DNA from: Mortierella alpina
Taxonomy: Eukaryota > Mortierellomycota > Mortierellomycetes > Mortierellales > Mortierellaceae
Reading direction: 5' to 3'
Assembly (NCBI GenBank): GCA_029449245.1
Contig: JANATF010000004.1
Coordinates: 1,488,001-1,552,000 of the forward strand
Length of the DNA: 64,000 nucleotides
Shown: one piece after another, positions 38,062 to 50,501 of the stretch
Layout: each line of letters starts with the position of its first letter
Numbering within the stretch: position 1 is the stretch's first letter
Position numbers and translations under genes: made by a program
The notes under the pieces: model-generated
Database searches by the model: none
What the model saw: only the letters and a program-made list of their open reading frames with translations
What the model was told of the DNA's origin: nothing

Positions 38062-41000
38062 ATGTTTGGCTCCCACAAGTGGCCGCGTACCACTCTGTCG
38101 CTGCGAGAAATCGTCGAGATCGCAGACCTCTTCCTGAGGTTTGCGCAGAGTATCAACAATCCCCATGCCCTGGTCCTACTATGTGGCAATGTCAGCACGA
38201 TACTGTCAGCAATGAAGCGTGGCGCGAGAAGTTCCTTGGATCCGTCTTCGTCTGTTGAGGATCAGGAGCTGTGCAATAATGTCGCCTCCATTTTCACCAA
38301 ACAAGGGAAGCTATGGAAACGCCTGGAAAATGGCGAGAAAGCCAAGATCAGCTTTGAAAAGGCTGAGAAGTGGAGGTACTGTACATGTCAATTAGATACA
38401 ACGATACCCTCTGCTCGTGGTTTGATCTCCCTGGGTGCGTATGTGTAAGATATTCATCTCCATCTTCAATCTTCTATTAATAACGCAATTCCTTTTACAG
38501 CACGTCGGCACTCATTCCAGACCAGCTACACCCAGAAGGCGAGAACAAAGTGGAGAGCAAAATCGCCTACATCCCGCCAGGGATATTTACTCAGGACGTG
38601 ATCCTGCGACCATCCAAGCCCAAGCCGCCCGTGTCAGATGCACGTATTAGCAGCACTCCTCAGCTGGTCTACTGCCTCGCCTTGCTGTCCAACATCCCAT
38701 CGGGTCCTCGGGCTGTCGCAGCCATTGACAAGACCCTTGATGAGATGGACCGAAATTGGCTGCAAAGCATGAAAGAGGATGCAGAAGAGCAAACCCGCCT
38801 GCGTTCTCTCCCTGGAAAGTTGATTGCAGAATTCATTGACGATGACCTCAAAGAAACAGCAGTCGTGGCCGAAGTGGTGAGCCTCGCTCCTGTGATCAGC
38901 CATGCCAACTACAAGCGGCTGCTTGAGACCTTCATCAGCAGCATCAGGAACGCCACGTTGCTCGAGTGTGGGCTGCTGGATGGGATAGCACAGCTGATCA
39001 AGGATGCTCAAGGTGGATATCTGCAACCCGCCGATCTTGTCAGCATCTTGGACGTCCTCAGCACTCGCCTACAATGCACCCATCAACAATCGAGCACAGA
39101 CCTGTATGCGTTGGTGAAGGCAGTGTCGAATGTCTTGGATGCAATGGCCGTCTGCGACGTCAGGGGACTGAGTCGCGAAAAGATGCATGAGCCTCTGTCC
39201 CGTTACTTGGATGGCTTGAAAGACAACTCGGACCTGTATCTTGTCTATCACGCCGCATATGCCTATCAGGCACTGCAGTACATCCCTGACGACGAGTCAT
39301 CTTTGCAGTCAATCTTGCGGCGCGCGCGCGTCGTAGTCTCGGGGATCTCAGAGGTGGTGAGTGCAGTCAAGGGTGTGGATTTGAACAAACTTCTCGACAG
39401 TCTGGAGGAGATACAAGAAGGTCTCGCGGGAGCCTACCAGATTGTAAAGATTGGGGCCAAGGGCGTCGCCAAGGCGGTAGAGCTGATCGACAGTGGAGTC
39501 GGACTTCTAGACAGTCTCAAGGAAGGATTTATCTTCGGTCAAAAGTGCACATGGTACCCAGCTCTGCGCGGCTCTGACACCTTCATCCAGAACGGCCAAC
39601 TGTCCCAATTCAAACGCCTTGTTTGCGAGGCACCATGCCGTCGTGATGTTGCGTTCCAACTGGGAGTATCCCAGCGGCTAGGAGAGGTTGCAGCCAATCC
39701 AGTATGGGACGACAGTACAAGGCAACAGGCGGTCGATTTCCTCTGTGAGCTGTACAAGAATGATGCCGAGTGGGGAAAGCAGTCCAGCTGCAAGAAATGG
39801 ATCCTCACAGTGTTGGCGCGGCTAACCGAGTTGCCGACCGGAGTGATCAGTGAGTATGCATTGGCACAGCTGACGGATATCGAGGAGAGCGGCGACGGTG
39901 AAAGACAGGAGTTGTACTGTGCACCTCTGAAGGAGGCATCAAGTGCCTTTCCTCTTGAGGTGGCTCTAAAAACGCCGCTGAAATCGCCACTACTCACTCG
40001 TGCGCAAGGCATTCCTGATATCGAGGAAGATCTCGGCAGATTAAGGAAGCGTCGACTCCATGAACGTACAACTATGTACATTCCGCCTCGCGCCAAGGCA
40101 ACCCGACAAGCATCAGACAGCGCCTCATTTGATCTGATGGAGACCATGGAAGGCTTCCTCAAGAGCAAGAGTGGTCCGCAAGTGTTCCTTCTCCTGGGTG
40201 ATTCTGGCGCTGGAAAGTCGACATTCAATCGAGAGCTCGAGTGTGTTCTATGGACCAGTTACAGTGGCAATGAGGACAACATACCTCTCTATATCCACCT
40301 GCCATCCATCGACAATCCGGAAAAGGACCTGGTTGCCAAGCATCTACGCCGCTGCGACTTTCTCGAACCCCAGATTCGAGAACTCAAAAGCAACCGTCGC
40401 TTCACCCTGATTTGTGATGGATATGACGAGTGCCAGGAGATTTACAACCTCTACACAGACAACAAGCTGAATCAGGATGGACAGTGGCAAGCCAAGATGG
40501 TTATCAGCTGCCGGAGTGAGCACCTTGGGCACGATGACTACAAAGATCGGTTCCAACCTTCGATAGATACTGTCGTGGTGTCTAGCGCCGGCAGTGACCA
40601 GCTTCAAGAGGCTGTCATCGTCCCGTTCTCCACAGACCAGATCCACGCCTACATCCACCGACATGTGGCCAACGTTAAATACCCGTGGCGTGCCAAGTCG
40701 TATATTACCGCACTGGAGAACATCCCCAACTTGATGGATCTGATCAAGAATCCGTTTCTGCTGAGGCTCTCTTTGGATGTACTCCCAGGGTTTGTGGATG
40801 TGGACAAGATCCAAGAACTACCGAATGCCAATATAACGCGGGTTGGGCTTTTCGATCGGTTCGTCGAGCATTGGCTACAGCGCGGCAAGAAGCGAGTTGG
40901 GAGTCAAGATTTGGGCCGGCGAGGGAGGGCCGCTTTCGACAGCCTTGTGAACGAGGGTTTCACAGCGAACGGGATCGACTTTTTGAAGCGATTGGCAGCA

Positions 41001-43781
41001 GCAATCTACAAGGAGCAGGCTGGCCATCCAATTGTCGAGTACTCGGGCTTCAAGGATGCAAAGACATGGAAGGCCGAATTCTTTGGTCGCAAAGACGAGA
41101 GTCGGCTCTTACGTGAGGCTTGTCCTCTTGTCCGCAGTGGCAACCAGTACCGCTTTATTCACAAATCACTTTTGGAGTACTGCTTCACACGCACAGTGTT
41201 CGACCCGCAAGAGAGATCATCCACCCTTCCAGCGCCAAGTGTATCCCGCCGCGGCAGTGTGAACTCCATTCTTAGCTTTGACAGACAGGCGGCACCAGAA
41301 GAATGCGACCAGATCAATCAGCAAGCAATGCTCAGCAGTCCCTTGGGATGGAGGAGTTTCGTGGATGAGCCATCGATTTTGCAGTTTTTGGCAGAGCGCG
41401 TGCAGCAAGAGTCTTCCTTCAAAAAACAGCTTCTGGCGATGATCGAGCACTCCAAGATCGACAAAGATGGGCGCATTGCTGCGGCCAATGCAATCACGAT
41501 ACTAGTCAGAGCAGGGATACAGTTCATTGAGGCGGATCTGAGAGGGATTCAGATCCCAGGCGCGGACTTGAGCCATGGGATGTTTGAAGGGGCTCAACTG
41601 CAAGGAGCAGACATGAGAAAAGCCAACCTGCATAACATCTGGCTACGGCAAGCTGACCTGAGCGATTCGAAGATGACAGGCACCCGGTTCGGTGAATGGC
41701 CATATGTGCAAGAAGACTACAAGTTGCTGTGTTTAGCATACTCACCGGATGGAAAATCACTAGCAGCGGGCTTTGAGGAACACCGGGACGTCGTCGTCTA
41801 CAACACCGTGACCTGGACTAAAACTCTCACTCTGTGTGGACATACGCGCAGTGTTTATGCCTTGGCGTATTCACCTGACGGTCAGCGGATTGCTTCGGGC
41901 AGCTATGACGACAAGTTGCGACTTTGGAACTCTCAAACCGGAGAACCTGTTCTTACCATTGATGGTCACGCCAGTACTGTTTCCGCCGTGGCGTTTTCGC
42001 CGAGCGGCCATCAAATCGCTTCCAGCAGCTGGGGCCAGACAGTGCGGCTTTGGGACACGCAGACCGGTGAACTTGAGCTCGCTCTCGCCGGTCATAATGG
42101 GTGGGTTTACAGCGTGGCGTATTCTCCCACTGGTAATCAAATCGCCTCTGGTGGTAGGGACAAAACGGTTCGGCTCTGGGATGCGATAACTGGCGAACCT
42201 GGTTTTACTTTGACTGGACACACTGGCATTGTTCGAAGTGTTGCATTTTCACCAAACGGTCATCAGATCCTCTCAGGGAGTGATGACAAGACGCTTCGAG
42301 TCTGGGACTCTCAAACCGGTTCACTTGGACTTACCCTGACTGGCCACACGCTCGCTGTTCACAGTGTGGCGTACTCGCCCAGCGGCCATCAAATCGCATC
42401 AAGTAGCTCTGATCAGTCTGTAAGGCTTTGGGACGCACAAACAGGTACACCAGGTCCAATCTTGACTGGCCACTCCGAAGGGGTGACATGCGTGACGTAT
42501 TCACCAAGCGCTCATCAAATCGCCTCAGGAGGTTGGGACCGGACGATAAGACTTTGGGACGCGCAAACTGGAGCATCCAGTTCAAGCAAACGCGGACACT
42601 CCAACCGAGTGGCGTGTGTTGCGTGGTCACCACGTGGAACCCATATCGCCTCGGGAGCCTGGGACAATACGGTGCGACTCTGGGACGCGCTAACTGGAAC
42701 TTCAGGACCCATCCTATCTGGACCTACCGGCGCTGTTTACGGCGTTGCGTATTCGCCTAATGGACACCAAATTGCCTCAGCCGGACACGACAATACATTG
42801 CGGCTTTGGGACGCGCGATCTGGCACAGCAAGCCATGTTTTGCCTGGACATACTAAACTGGTTTACTCCGTGGCGTATTCACCAAGCGGTCATCAGCTTG
42901 CTTCAGGCAGCTACGACGACACTGTGCGGCTCTGGGACACGCACACGGGTGAATCAGGGCCCATCCTGACTGGACATACCGCTGATGCTCTTAGCGTGGT
43001 GTATTCTCCAAGCGGTCATCAGATTGCCTCAGGCGGTCGTGACAATACTGTGCGGTTATGGGACGCGCAAACAGGTGCACCAATGTCAGTCTTGAGTGGG
43101 CACTCAGCTAGTATTTGGAATGTAACGTATTCGCCAAGCGGCAATCAGATCGCATCAGGCAGTGAGGACAAGACGGTGCGGATATGGGACGTCGAAAGCG
43201 GTGAATGCAGCTCAGTCTTGAAGGATCATACCGAGTTGATTTTTACCGTCGCATACTCGTCTGATGGTCAGAGGATCGCCTCTTGCAGCGAGGATGGCAC
43301 GGTGCGGATCTGGGATGTGCCATCGAGCAACTGCCTAGTGTTCTTGAACGACGTCGACAATCCCGTCACTTGGCTTGCTTGGAGAGAGAGTCATGCCGGC
43401 AGTTATCTTGCGACTTGCAACACCCGAAATACAGTTCGCATGTGGCGGGTGACAGAGGAAGAAGGCAAACCCTGTTTCAGTTTGCAGTGGAGCTCACCAC
43501 ATGGTTCATTGAGCGTCAATGATGCCAACATTCAAAACGTTCAGGGTTTGAGCAGGATGCAGATCCAGCTTCTGAAGCAGAGAGGCATTGTAGGCGAGCC
43601 GGCCCCTCCTATGAACCTTTGCGCAGCGGGCGAAAAGCTGATTAGCATGGCTGGTACTGTGAACCGACTGAACAAGGTGCCCATGCAGAAGATTTTGGAG
43701 GATCTTGCTAACGAGCCATTAGCAAGAGAAGCTGAACCAGAAGACCCTTTGAAAGGTGATGAGCTGGCCAGAGAAGAGTAG
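38062..43781 (+). CDS. NLR-like STAND protein, copy 5
   Basis: Exons are 38062-38375 and 38501-43781 (phase-2 intron), about 1864 aa. It has the same architecture as copies 1-3: helical N-terminal module, helical region with a Val/Gly amphipathic stretch, NACHT (GDSGAGKST; LICDGYDECQ; VISCRSEH), pentapeptide-like repeats, 14 WD40 repeats and conserved tail. The 5' half, intron and leader match copy 2 (type B: NYKRLLETF, RLQCTH); the 3' half and 3' flank match copy 1 (type X: WLRQADLSDSKMTG, WPYVQED). The second exon is fully open, so the gene is likely functional. Differences from paralogues include GPTGAV at the start of WD repeat 9, KDHTEL at the repeat 12-13 junction and SSNCL in repeat 13. 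It stands about 9 kb from copy 3, separated by the pseudogene block. Confidence 0.88.
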
Positions 43782-44128
43782 GAGATTTAATCTAGTACTT
43801 CCCACAATCTGAACAATGACTATCTTTGTATTCAAACTCCTGACTTAAAGTGCCCTACTTACAGTAAAGATCGCGCTCATACAAAGTAGGTACTGACGAC
43901 AAGTGACAGGGGGATGAGCTGTCAAGAGTGCGTTTAAGTGTACAAGTCGGCGAAGGGATCGTCATTTGCGGCTCTGTTGCAGGACTACTCAAGTTAAGAT
44001 GTGAATTTCTCTGCGATGTCTCCGTCCAGGTGCATGTCTCTAAATAGAAGGAGCTACATGGTGCAAGGTAGGTCTATCGTTGCAGTTTACTCATATAATA
44101 ACACTAGTGGGTACTTCCTTGTTTTCTA
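43782..44128. other. convergent intergenic spacer (NLR 5 / kinesin)
   Basis: The first ~80 bp resemble the 3' flank of NLR copy 1. The remainder is the presumed 3' UTR of the minus-strand kinesin gene. No other feature seen. Confidence 0.45.
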
Positions 44129-47100
44129 CTACCGCTCTGGTTCTTCCAAGCCGCGCACAGACTGTTCGGCTTTCAGAATGGTGACCTCTGCTTCCAACGA
44201 TGCGACCCTGGACATGCTACGAGCCTGCTCCTCCATCCTCAGCTTCTTCTCTCGCTGAAGCATCGCCTCGAGCTCCTGTATCCGGCTGACTGCGGCGGGC
44301 GGAAGCGCTGCTGACGCCGCCATATGTGATGAAGATGACGATGATCCATCTATGGAAGACGCCGACAATGTCTGGGTAGGACTTGCCACGGCCATTCCAC
44401 CAAGAGACGCTGCTCCGCCTTTGCTCTGGTTCCCGTTTTCGGCCATACCCCACTCCAGCTTCCGGATCGTGTTCTTAAAGTCCGTGATCATAGCTCTCAT
44501 GGCCTCACGCTCCTCCTCCATCGTCAAGATCTTTTCGCGCTGCTCCTCGAGTTCGATCACCAAGTTCCGGAACTCTTCTGAATCCTCGAATGCCACCATA
44601 TCCTCCAGCTTCTTTTCCTGGTCAATCACCACAATTTCCAGCTCGCGTTTGGCTTGGCGGAGCTCGCTGAGCTCGGCTCTATTCCAAGGCGTATCCATCA
44701 ACAGGTCGTCGTCGTCGTCATCCAGGTCATCTATCGCGAGATGTTCGCCTACCAGTGCATTGTCCTTGCCCAGGTCGTGTTCCAATGCCGAAGGTGCAAG
44801 GGGACTTTGGGACACAGTGCCACTGCTATTAGCAATCGTAGAACGTTTGCCGAGCCCACTGGCGCTTCTTCCATGAGCGCCTGTTGGCACAGAGCCGCCA
44901 TTGACGCCATTCGGTGCTCCTCCGTCCTGCCACATCATCGCGTTAAGGTTCATAATGGACGCCCGCTTCTCGATCAGGAACCGCTCCCGCTGCGGCTCCA
45001 TTTCGACCCTAGCCAAGGTCTTCTCAATATCGACGACCTCGCCCTTGGCCGTCTTCTGAAGAGCTGCCTTCATCAAGGAAACCTTTTCCTGTTGAGACTC
45101 TAGTTCCGTTTGCAATTGACGAACAATAGTGTCCTTCCTGGCCAATCGCGACTCGATCTCCTTGGGAAACTCAAGCACGGTTCCGTCCGCAGTGGTTTCA
45201 ACGGTGTATCGGCCCATCAGGGGTAAATGTGTGCTGCTGGGGCGACCAGCGAGTGAAGACGAGCCCTTGGCGTTATTGCTGCTGTTACTGTTGATGGACT
45301 GTGAGGTGAGGATGAGCTTTGTGAGATGATCGATTCGTTCCTTGAGTGCATTCCTGATCATGTTCATCTCGACCATTTCCTCCTCATGCTTCAGGCGTTC
45401 CCTCTCTAGCAAATGGGATAGCTCTGCATGTTTGCCCTGGTCCATCCTCGGTATCGATCCGTCATCGCCCATGGAGGGGGTGGTTGAGGCGGCTGTGAGC
45501 AGGAGCTGGGTTTTGAGTTCACTGATCTCTCGGCGGTATTTCTCCAGAAGCGCCTTGTCGTCCATCACCTGGTTCGTGTGGGCCTTGGTCACCACCTTCT
45601 TGACACGAGCGGCAAATTTGAGGGTGTTGTGGGACTCTTCCACGTTTAGGAACGAGGGGCTGATCGTGCAGATGACTGAGACGCGCGCGTTGCCGCTGAG
45701 CGATGATTGTAAGATCCTTGTCAGCTTTGAATCGCGGTATGGGATGTGAGATCTATGGAAAATAGTTTTCGTGTCAGCCATAGTATCGATGGAGACATTG
45801 TCTCTTTTTTCTTGGCTATAGTTCTCCTCCTGTCATGGTCCGTTTTTTTACCCTTTCTCATCTGTCAGCTTGGAGATGACGGTTCCAAGGGTCAGAAGTG
45901 ATTTGTTGATGAATGCTCCTTCCTTGCGCCGCTCCATGTCCGTTGAGGCCTTTTCCGAGCCCGCGAGATCAATCAAGTTCAATTGCGAGACTCGGACCGC
46001 AGCGGGTGCTTTCGATCCCAGGCTAGGCTTTCGGCCCTCAGGGCTCTGTGGCGCTGTCGGAGCGCGCTCTCTGCTCTCGATTACCTATTTGGTGTTATGA
46101 CGCGGATGAAATGGCGTCAAGAAAAAGGGTAATGAAAGTCGTTTTTACAAACAACGTTCTTTTGGTTGTATGACAATGCGCCCTTACAATTTGAAAGATC
46201 GAATGTGATCGACTGCTATGGGCATTATAATCCGTTGTGCTCGTGTGCCTCTGATCTATGGGGGTTATTTTTTAGAAATAACAAGAAGAGACCTAAGTTC
46301 AGGAACTCGCTATAACCGAAAGAACACGCTATCGTCTGAATTACAACTGTACAACTATGCATGCGTTGAAAAGGTATTTCTCTGACTTACAATCGCCACG
46401 TTGAAGAATCCTCATGACCTGACTGGGTGTTGTGACGATCTCTTCTTTGAGCGGACTAACATAAACGCCACGCTAGTGAGAACAAATTTTCTGTTAGTCG
46501 TCTGGTGTCAGTGAGAACATTTGGTCTGCGAGAGAGATGATCTATGTTTATAATACCTTGCGATCCTCATGGATTCGGAGATCGATCGCCTCTGGTGAGA
46601 GCAAGTCTCGGATACTCTCATTGTAGATCTCCAGGTACGAGACGCGAAGCAAAAATTCGCGTTCAGAGTTTTCACGGATGTACTTGAAAACATCCTCGAC
46701 TGCCCTGGGAGTGATACCTGGCTGCTTCTCTGTTCCGCTCTAAAAGGAAGGATTTTTCATGATAGCAAAAAGAAGGGGGGTTCCAGTAATGGCGCGAGGG
46801 CTTTTTTTAGCCCCATGAATCCCGTGCTCAACAGTTCATTCAACTCTGAATACAGGTCACATACCATGGTCTAAAAGTAGGCATCAACGGTTGGGGGGTG
46901 GTCAGTAGATTATTAGGGGTATACCTCAGCCATGTGTCGCGCTAGTATGTGGTAAAGAGTCGCTTACATATGTCTTTCCAGAGGACGTCTGTCCATAAGC
47001 AAAGACAGTGCTGTTGTAGCCCTCCATGGCCGATTGGACCAAATTCTTGACACTTGTGGAGTAAATCAGCTCGTTGTCGCTTCCCGTGAGTGCATGGTCT

Positions 47101-47998
47101 ATGCAAGGAGATGATAAAGCAATATCCCAGCGTCAGTGGAGGACCGGGACAAGCCTAGACCATTCTGCTTCTTTCCCTGCAAGGTATTTCCTCACAGCCC
47201 CAACATGTACACCCACAAACGCTAGGCCGTTCTTTTCCCACAATGGGTATCGTTCTGGTAATATTACTGCATCAGATCGAAAAATGCAATAAACGAAATT
47301 GCACCCTGGCTCATTATAATTTGCTTCTTTCTCTCACCATAAGCGTAATCGACCGCAGCCCGTCGTTCCCGCATGGAGTAATCATCTGCATATCGGATCC
47401 GGCGCGAGTCCTCCTGCACAGTCCAAACCTCGGTCGGGCCACCGGCCACTCGCAACTCCGCGACACTGAAGGGTCTCACTCGAACCGCGACAGTTATATT
47501 TTCAGCGGCTCGAGAGACCGTTGAGGATGCCAAGAGATCCTCCTCGACGGCAACACCACCGGCGCTTGCCACCGATTGAGCCAAATTCTGGCTAGCACGA
47601 TGCGGCTGCTGCTGGAAGGTCAAAGGTGGGAGAACGGGCTTTGGTGTTACGCTGGTTGAGGCTGATAGCTTGCGAGGCTTCGTGGCGGCGTTGGTGGGAG
47701 GTGGTGCTGGGGTTGTTCTTCCTCCAGACAAAGGCGTTGTCCGGCCATTTGGAGTTATATGCCTGCTACCATTGTTGTGGCTGCTGGGGCTGGTGGCAGA
47801 AGAATGCTGCTGCTGGTGTTGTTGTTGACGACTTGGGGACCTTGCAGAGGAAGGGGAGGAAGAGAAGATGGAACGGTGGTGATGTGGGCCTGTGGAATTG
47901 GAGGTTGGCGAGGATGGGCCGGATGTGTGGTGGGATGACACGGAGTGCGAAGACGAGGAATGGGGAAACCCTAGCCGGTCGGCGACTGATTTGAACAT
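44129..47998 (-). CDS. kinesin-7-like motor protein (CENP-E/Kip2/KipA type)
   Basis: Minus-strand exons: 47338-47998, 46968-47098, 46865-46870 (6 bp, ACCATG), 46557-46739, 46391-46472, 46188-46255, 45852-46084, 44129-45752; every join keeps phase and gives ~995 aa. A disordered Ser/His/Gln-rich extension (~160 residues) precedes the motor, which starts [11 protein letters not shown]. Motifs are the P-loop [10 protein letters not shown] (~254), switch I SSRSHS, switch [12 protein letters not shown] (~413) and the motor end [14 protein letters not shown], then KFAARVKKV. The rest is long coiled coil with low-complexity breaks. Family knowledge: an ATP-driven, plus-end-directed microtubule motor; fungal Kip2/KipA/Tea2 move cell-end markers or +TIPs. 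Assignment to kinesin-7 rests on the N-terminal extension and motor loop style and is less certain than kinesin itself. Confidence 0.87.
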
Positions 47999-50433
47999 TG
48001 CTAAAAAGGCGGTGGATGGGAGAGTTGATGCCTGCGAATTGCAATTGGAGACAGGAACAGGAGAGGAAGTGCGAGGAGAGTGTGTGAGTGCGAGCGAGAG
48101 TGGGAGTGCAGTGGGAGGAGTAGAAATAGGGGGAGAGCAAGTAGACGGAGGAAGGGGATTGATTGCCCGTTGTAGAAAAAGGAGTGGGAGAACGCACTAC
48201 ATACTCAACCCGACACTACACAAATGTTTGAGCAATTTTTGGTGTTGATCGTCCCCGGATATCCGATGACCCCCCACAAGCATGATTCCTACGAGCAAGG
48301 CTGATTGTATTCACGCCCTTTTTCAAATGCGTGGTATAAGAACCATTGAAGCACGTTCTCAGAATGGCAAGCAGCGTAGACAGAAACGCGTGAGATCCTA
48401 GCAAATCTATTAGAACGCGACTTACGCGCGTCACCTCCTGGAAGCGGTTTCTCATCCCCTTCTTCACCTGCACTCCCTCTCCTCCTCGCGAAACCTATTC
48501 CTCACTGTACCATGCTGCCATGGAGTCCTCAATACTTTCTTATGGATTATTCAAAGCCCGTACTCATGGATAGCTATTAATCAATCCCTCTGAGCAACCC
48601 GTGGCCATCCTGCCATGCGCATCGCCTTATTCCTCAAAGAGAGTTTTAGTTCACGAAGAGGACCTCCGTTTTCGAATTGATCGACGGTTTTCTTACCAGC
48701 TAACAATGACAGGGATGTCATCGGCCAAGGTTTTTCGCTACAGCAGGCTAGCAGAGTGGCCGGTTACAATACTTCCAGAAGAATATAGCTGCTTAAACAT
48801 AGCACAATCAGAGCAGCTGTAGGCCAGCCATGATTTGTATTTCGTCTGTGCCATAGAATATCCCCATGCTCAGTTACCCGATGCTCCTCCTTCCCATTGG
48901 TTCTGAATGTATCCTCCTATCCTATTTTATACCAACTCTTTAGAAGGACAGAGCGTCAATCATTGAAGGACAGCGTCGCGCCGCATGCTGCAGTCCAGTT
49001 CCTGATTCATTCAGGAGTGAGGCACAGTCTTCCGTTGACAACAAATTAACCCCTTCTGCCTCAAACGACGATCTGCAATAAAACGTCTGATACTTTTTTG
49101 CTCTGCTCCTCTTCGCTTCCAACTGTCAATTCCCGCTGTTTATCTGCCCTCGATCTGCACAGGCAAGTGGAGTGAAAAAGAACGAACTAGGACTGAACGA
49201 GCATGATGCCCCCTCGCTCGCGTGCATCCTTCAAATCCCAAAAGTCTCCCCTATTCAATTTGCCTCTTACCATGTCGCTCCCTCTTCAGACCTTTCCCCT
49301 TGCTTAAGGCCACATACGATGAAAAGCACCCCACACCCTGCAGCTTGATATACAGTTCTGCTCGCAGAGAAAAAAAAACATCACGTCTACATCACTGCTT
49401 TTATCAGCAGCTGTACGCCCTTGTGCTCTTGTTGTTTGTTGGGATGTTGCTGTGGTAGTAAGCTCTGTTCCAAGTATAACGCCTCGCACACACCACAGAG
49501 ATGCGGTCGGGTTGTTCTTGAGGCTCTCAAACAACGTCCGTGTAGCAGGAGGGGGAAAAGCGTTGGCTGGTCTGAGAACCCATTCCTTCGGAAGTGGTAT
49601 CTCATCTCGGTTCCATAAACAGAGCGATCCACACCTGCGCTGAGTCGAAGCGATGTCCCTTGTCTGGATTCGCCTCTTTGGCAAAAACAGACGATGTGGA
49701 TTCCTTCGCCCTCAGTTCACGTTCAAATCGTCATCGGACCATTGGGTCGTTTGACTCACAAGTGCGGTACAGGCAGACATCTACCCCCCCTCCCTTCGTC
49801 TCCTCTCTTCCAGTAGACACTGGGTTCACGATCTTCTTACTGTCTTCTTACGACACTGCAAAACATATCATACCTCCACCCTTCCCCTGCCTCCCCCATC
49901 CATCCCTTTTGTATAAAATGGTCTGGAAGCTACAGTTTTGTGTCGTGGTTCCTGGATTTTCGTCTCCTTGACATTCTCTTTTCTTCTATCCAATGTTCTC
50001 ACCTGTCCACTTTTCTTTTTTTTCATTCCAATCTTTGTCTTTTTGTTCCTTTTCGAGTGCTTTTACCCCAGCTGTATCTTTCTATTTTCTCCACTGTTCC
50101 GACCTTGTTTTGCTGTTCTCTCTTTTTATTTAACGACAACCTCCATCTACCATCCTTGCAACGCAGTGCAGTGTGCAGTGTAAATGCAAATATGCCGATC
50201 GTTGTCTTTGTATACTCTGTATTTGTTTCGATAATCCTAACATCCGAATTTTTTTTTCTTTCTCATCAACAATGTAGGGGACACTCTAATCTCAAACAAT
50301 CTCAAACAATCTGTAACACGACAACTATACGACACCTCTTGTCCAACGGCGATCAACCCTTTGCAGGCGCACCGACTTGCACCAATCCACAACAGCACTG
50401 CGAGGCATCCGGAGTGTGCACTCTCTCTGATTG
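47999..50433. other. 2.4-kb divergent intergenic region (kinesin / Rho GTPase)
   Basis: No protein or RNA gene recognised. Long T/C-rich stretches (49900-50270) resemble fungal promoter and leader sequence for the plus-strand Rho gene. The kinesin upstream side (48000-48200) is purine-rich on the plus strand, so pyrimidine-rich in the kinesin sense. Open frames here have no protein-like composition. Confidence 0.45.
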
Positions 50434-50442
50434 TATATAAAG
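50434..50442 (+). promoter_or_regulatory. TATA box of Rho GTPase gene
   Basis: TATATAAAG lies about 60 bp upstream of the start codon, in a position consistent with a short 5' UTR. Assigned from motif and location only. Confidence 0.6.
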
Positions 50443-50501
50443 GCTCACCCCCAAACGAAGGACGACGTGTGGTCCACTGAGAAAGAGAGAAACAACGCAA
50501 C

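Noticed and set aside
49938-50440. Overlapping ORFs before the Rho gene
   Set aside because: Phe/Leu/Ser-rich translations of a pyrimidine-rich promoter, with no conserved features.
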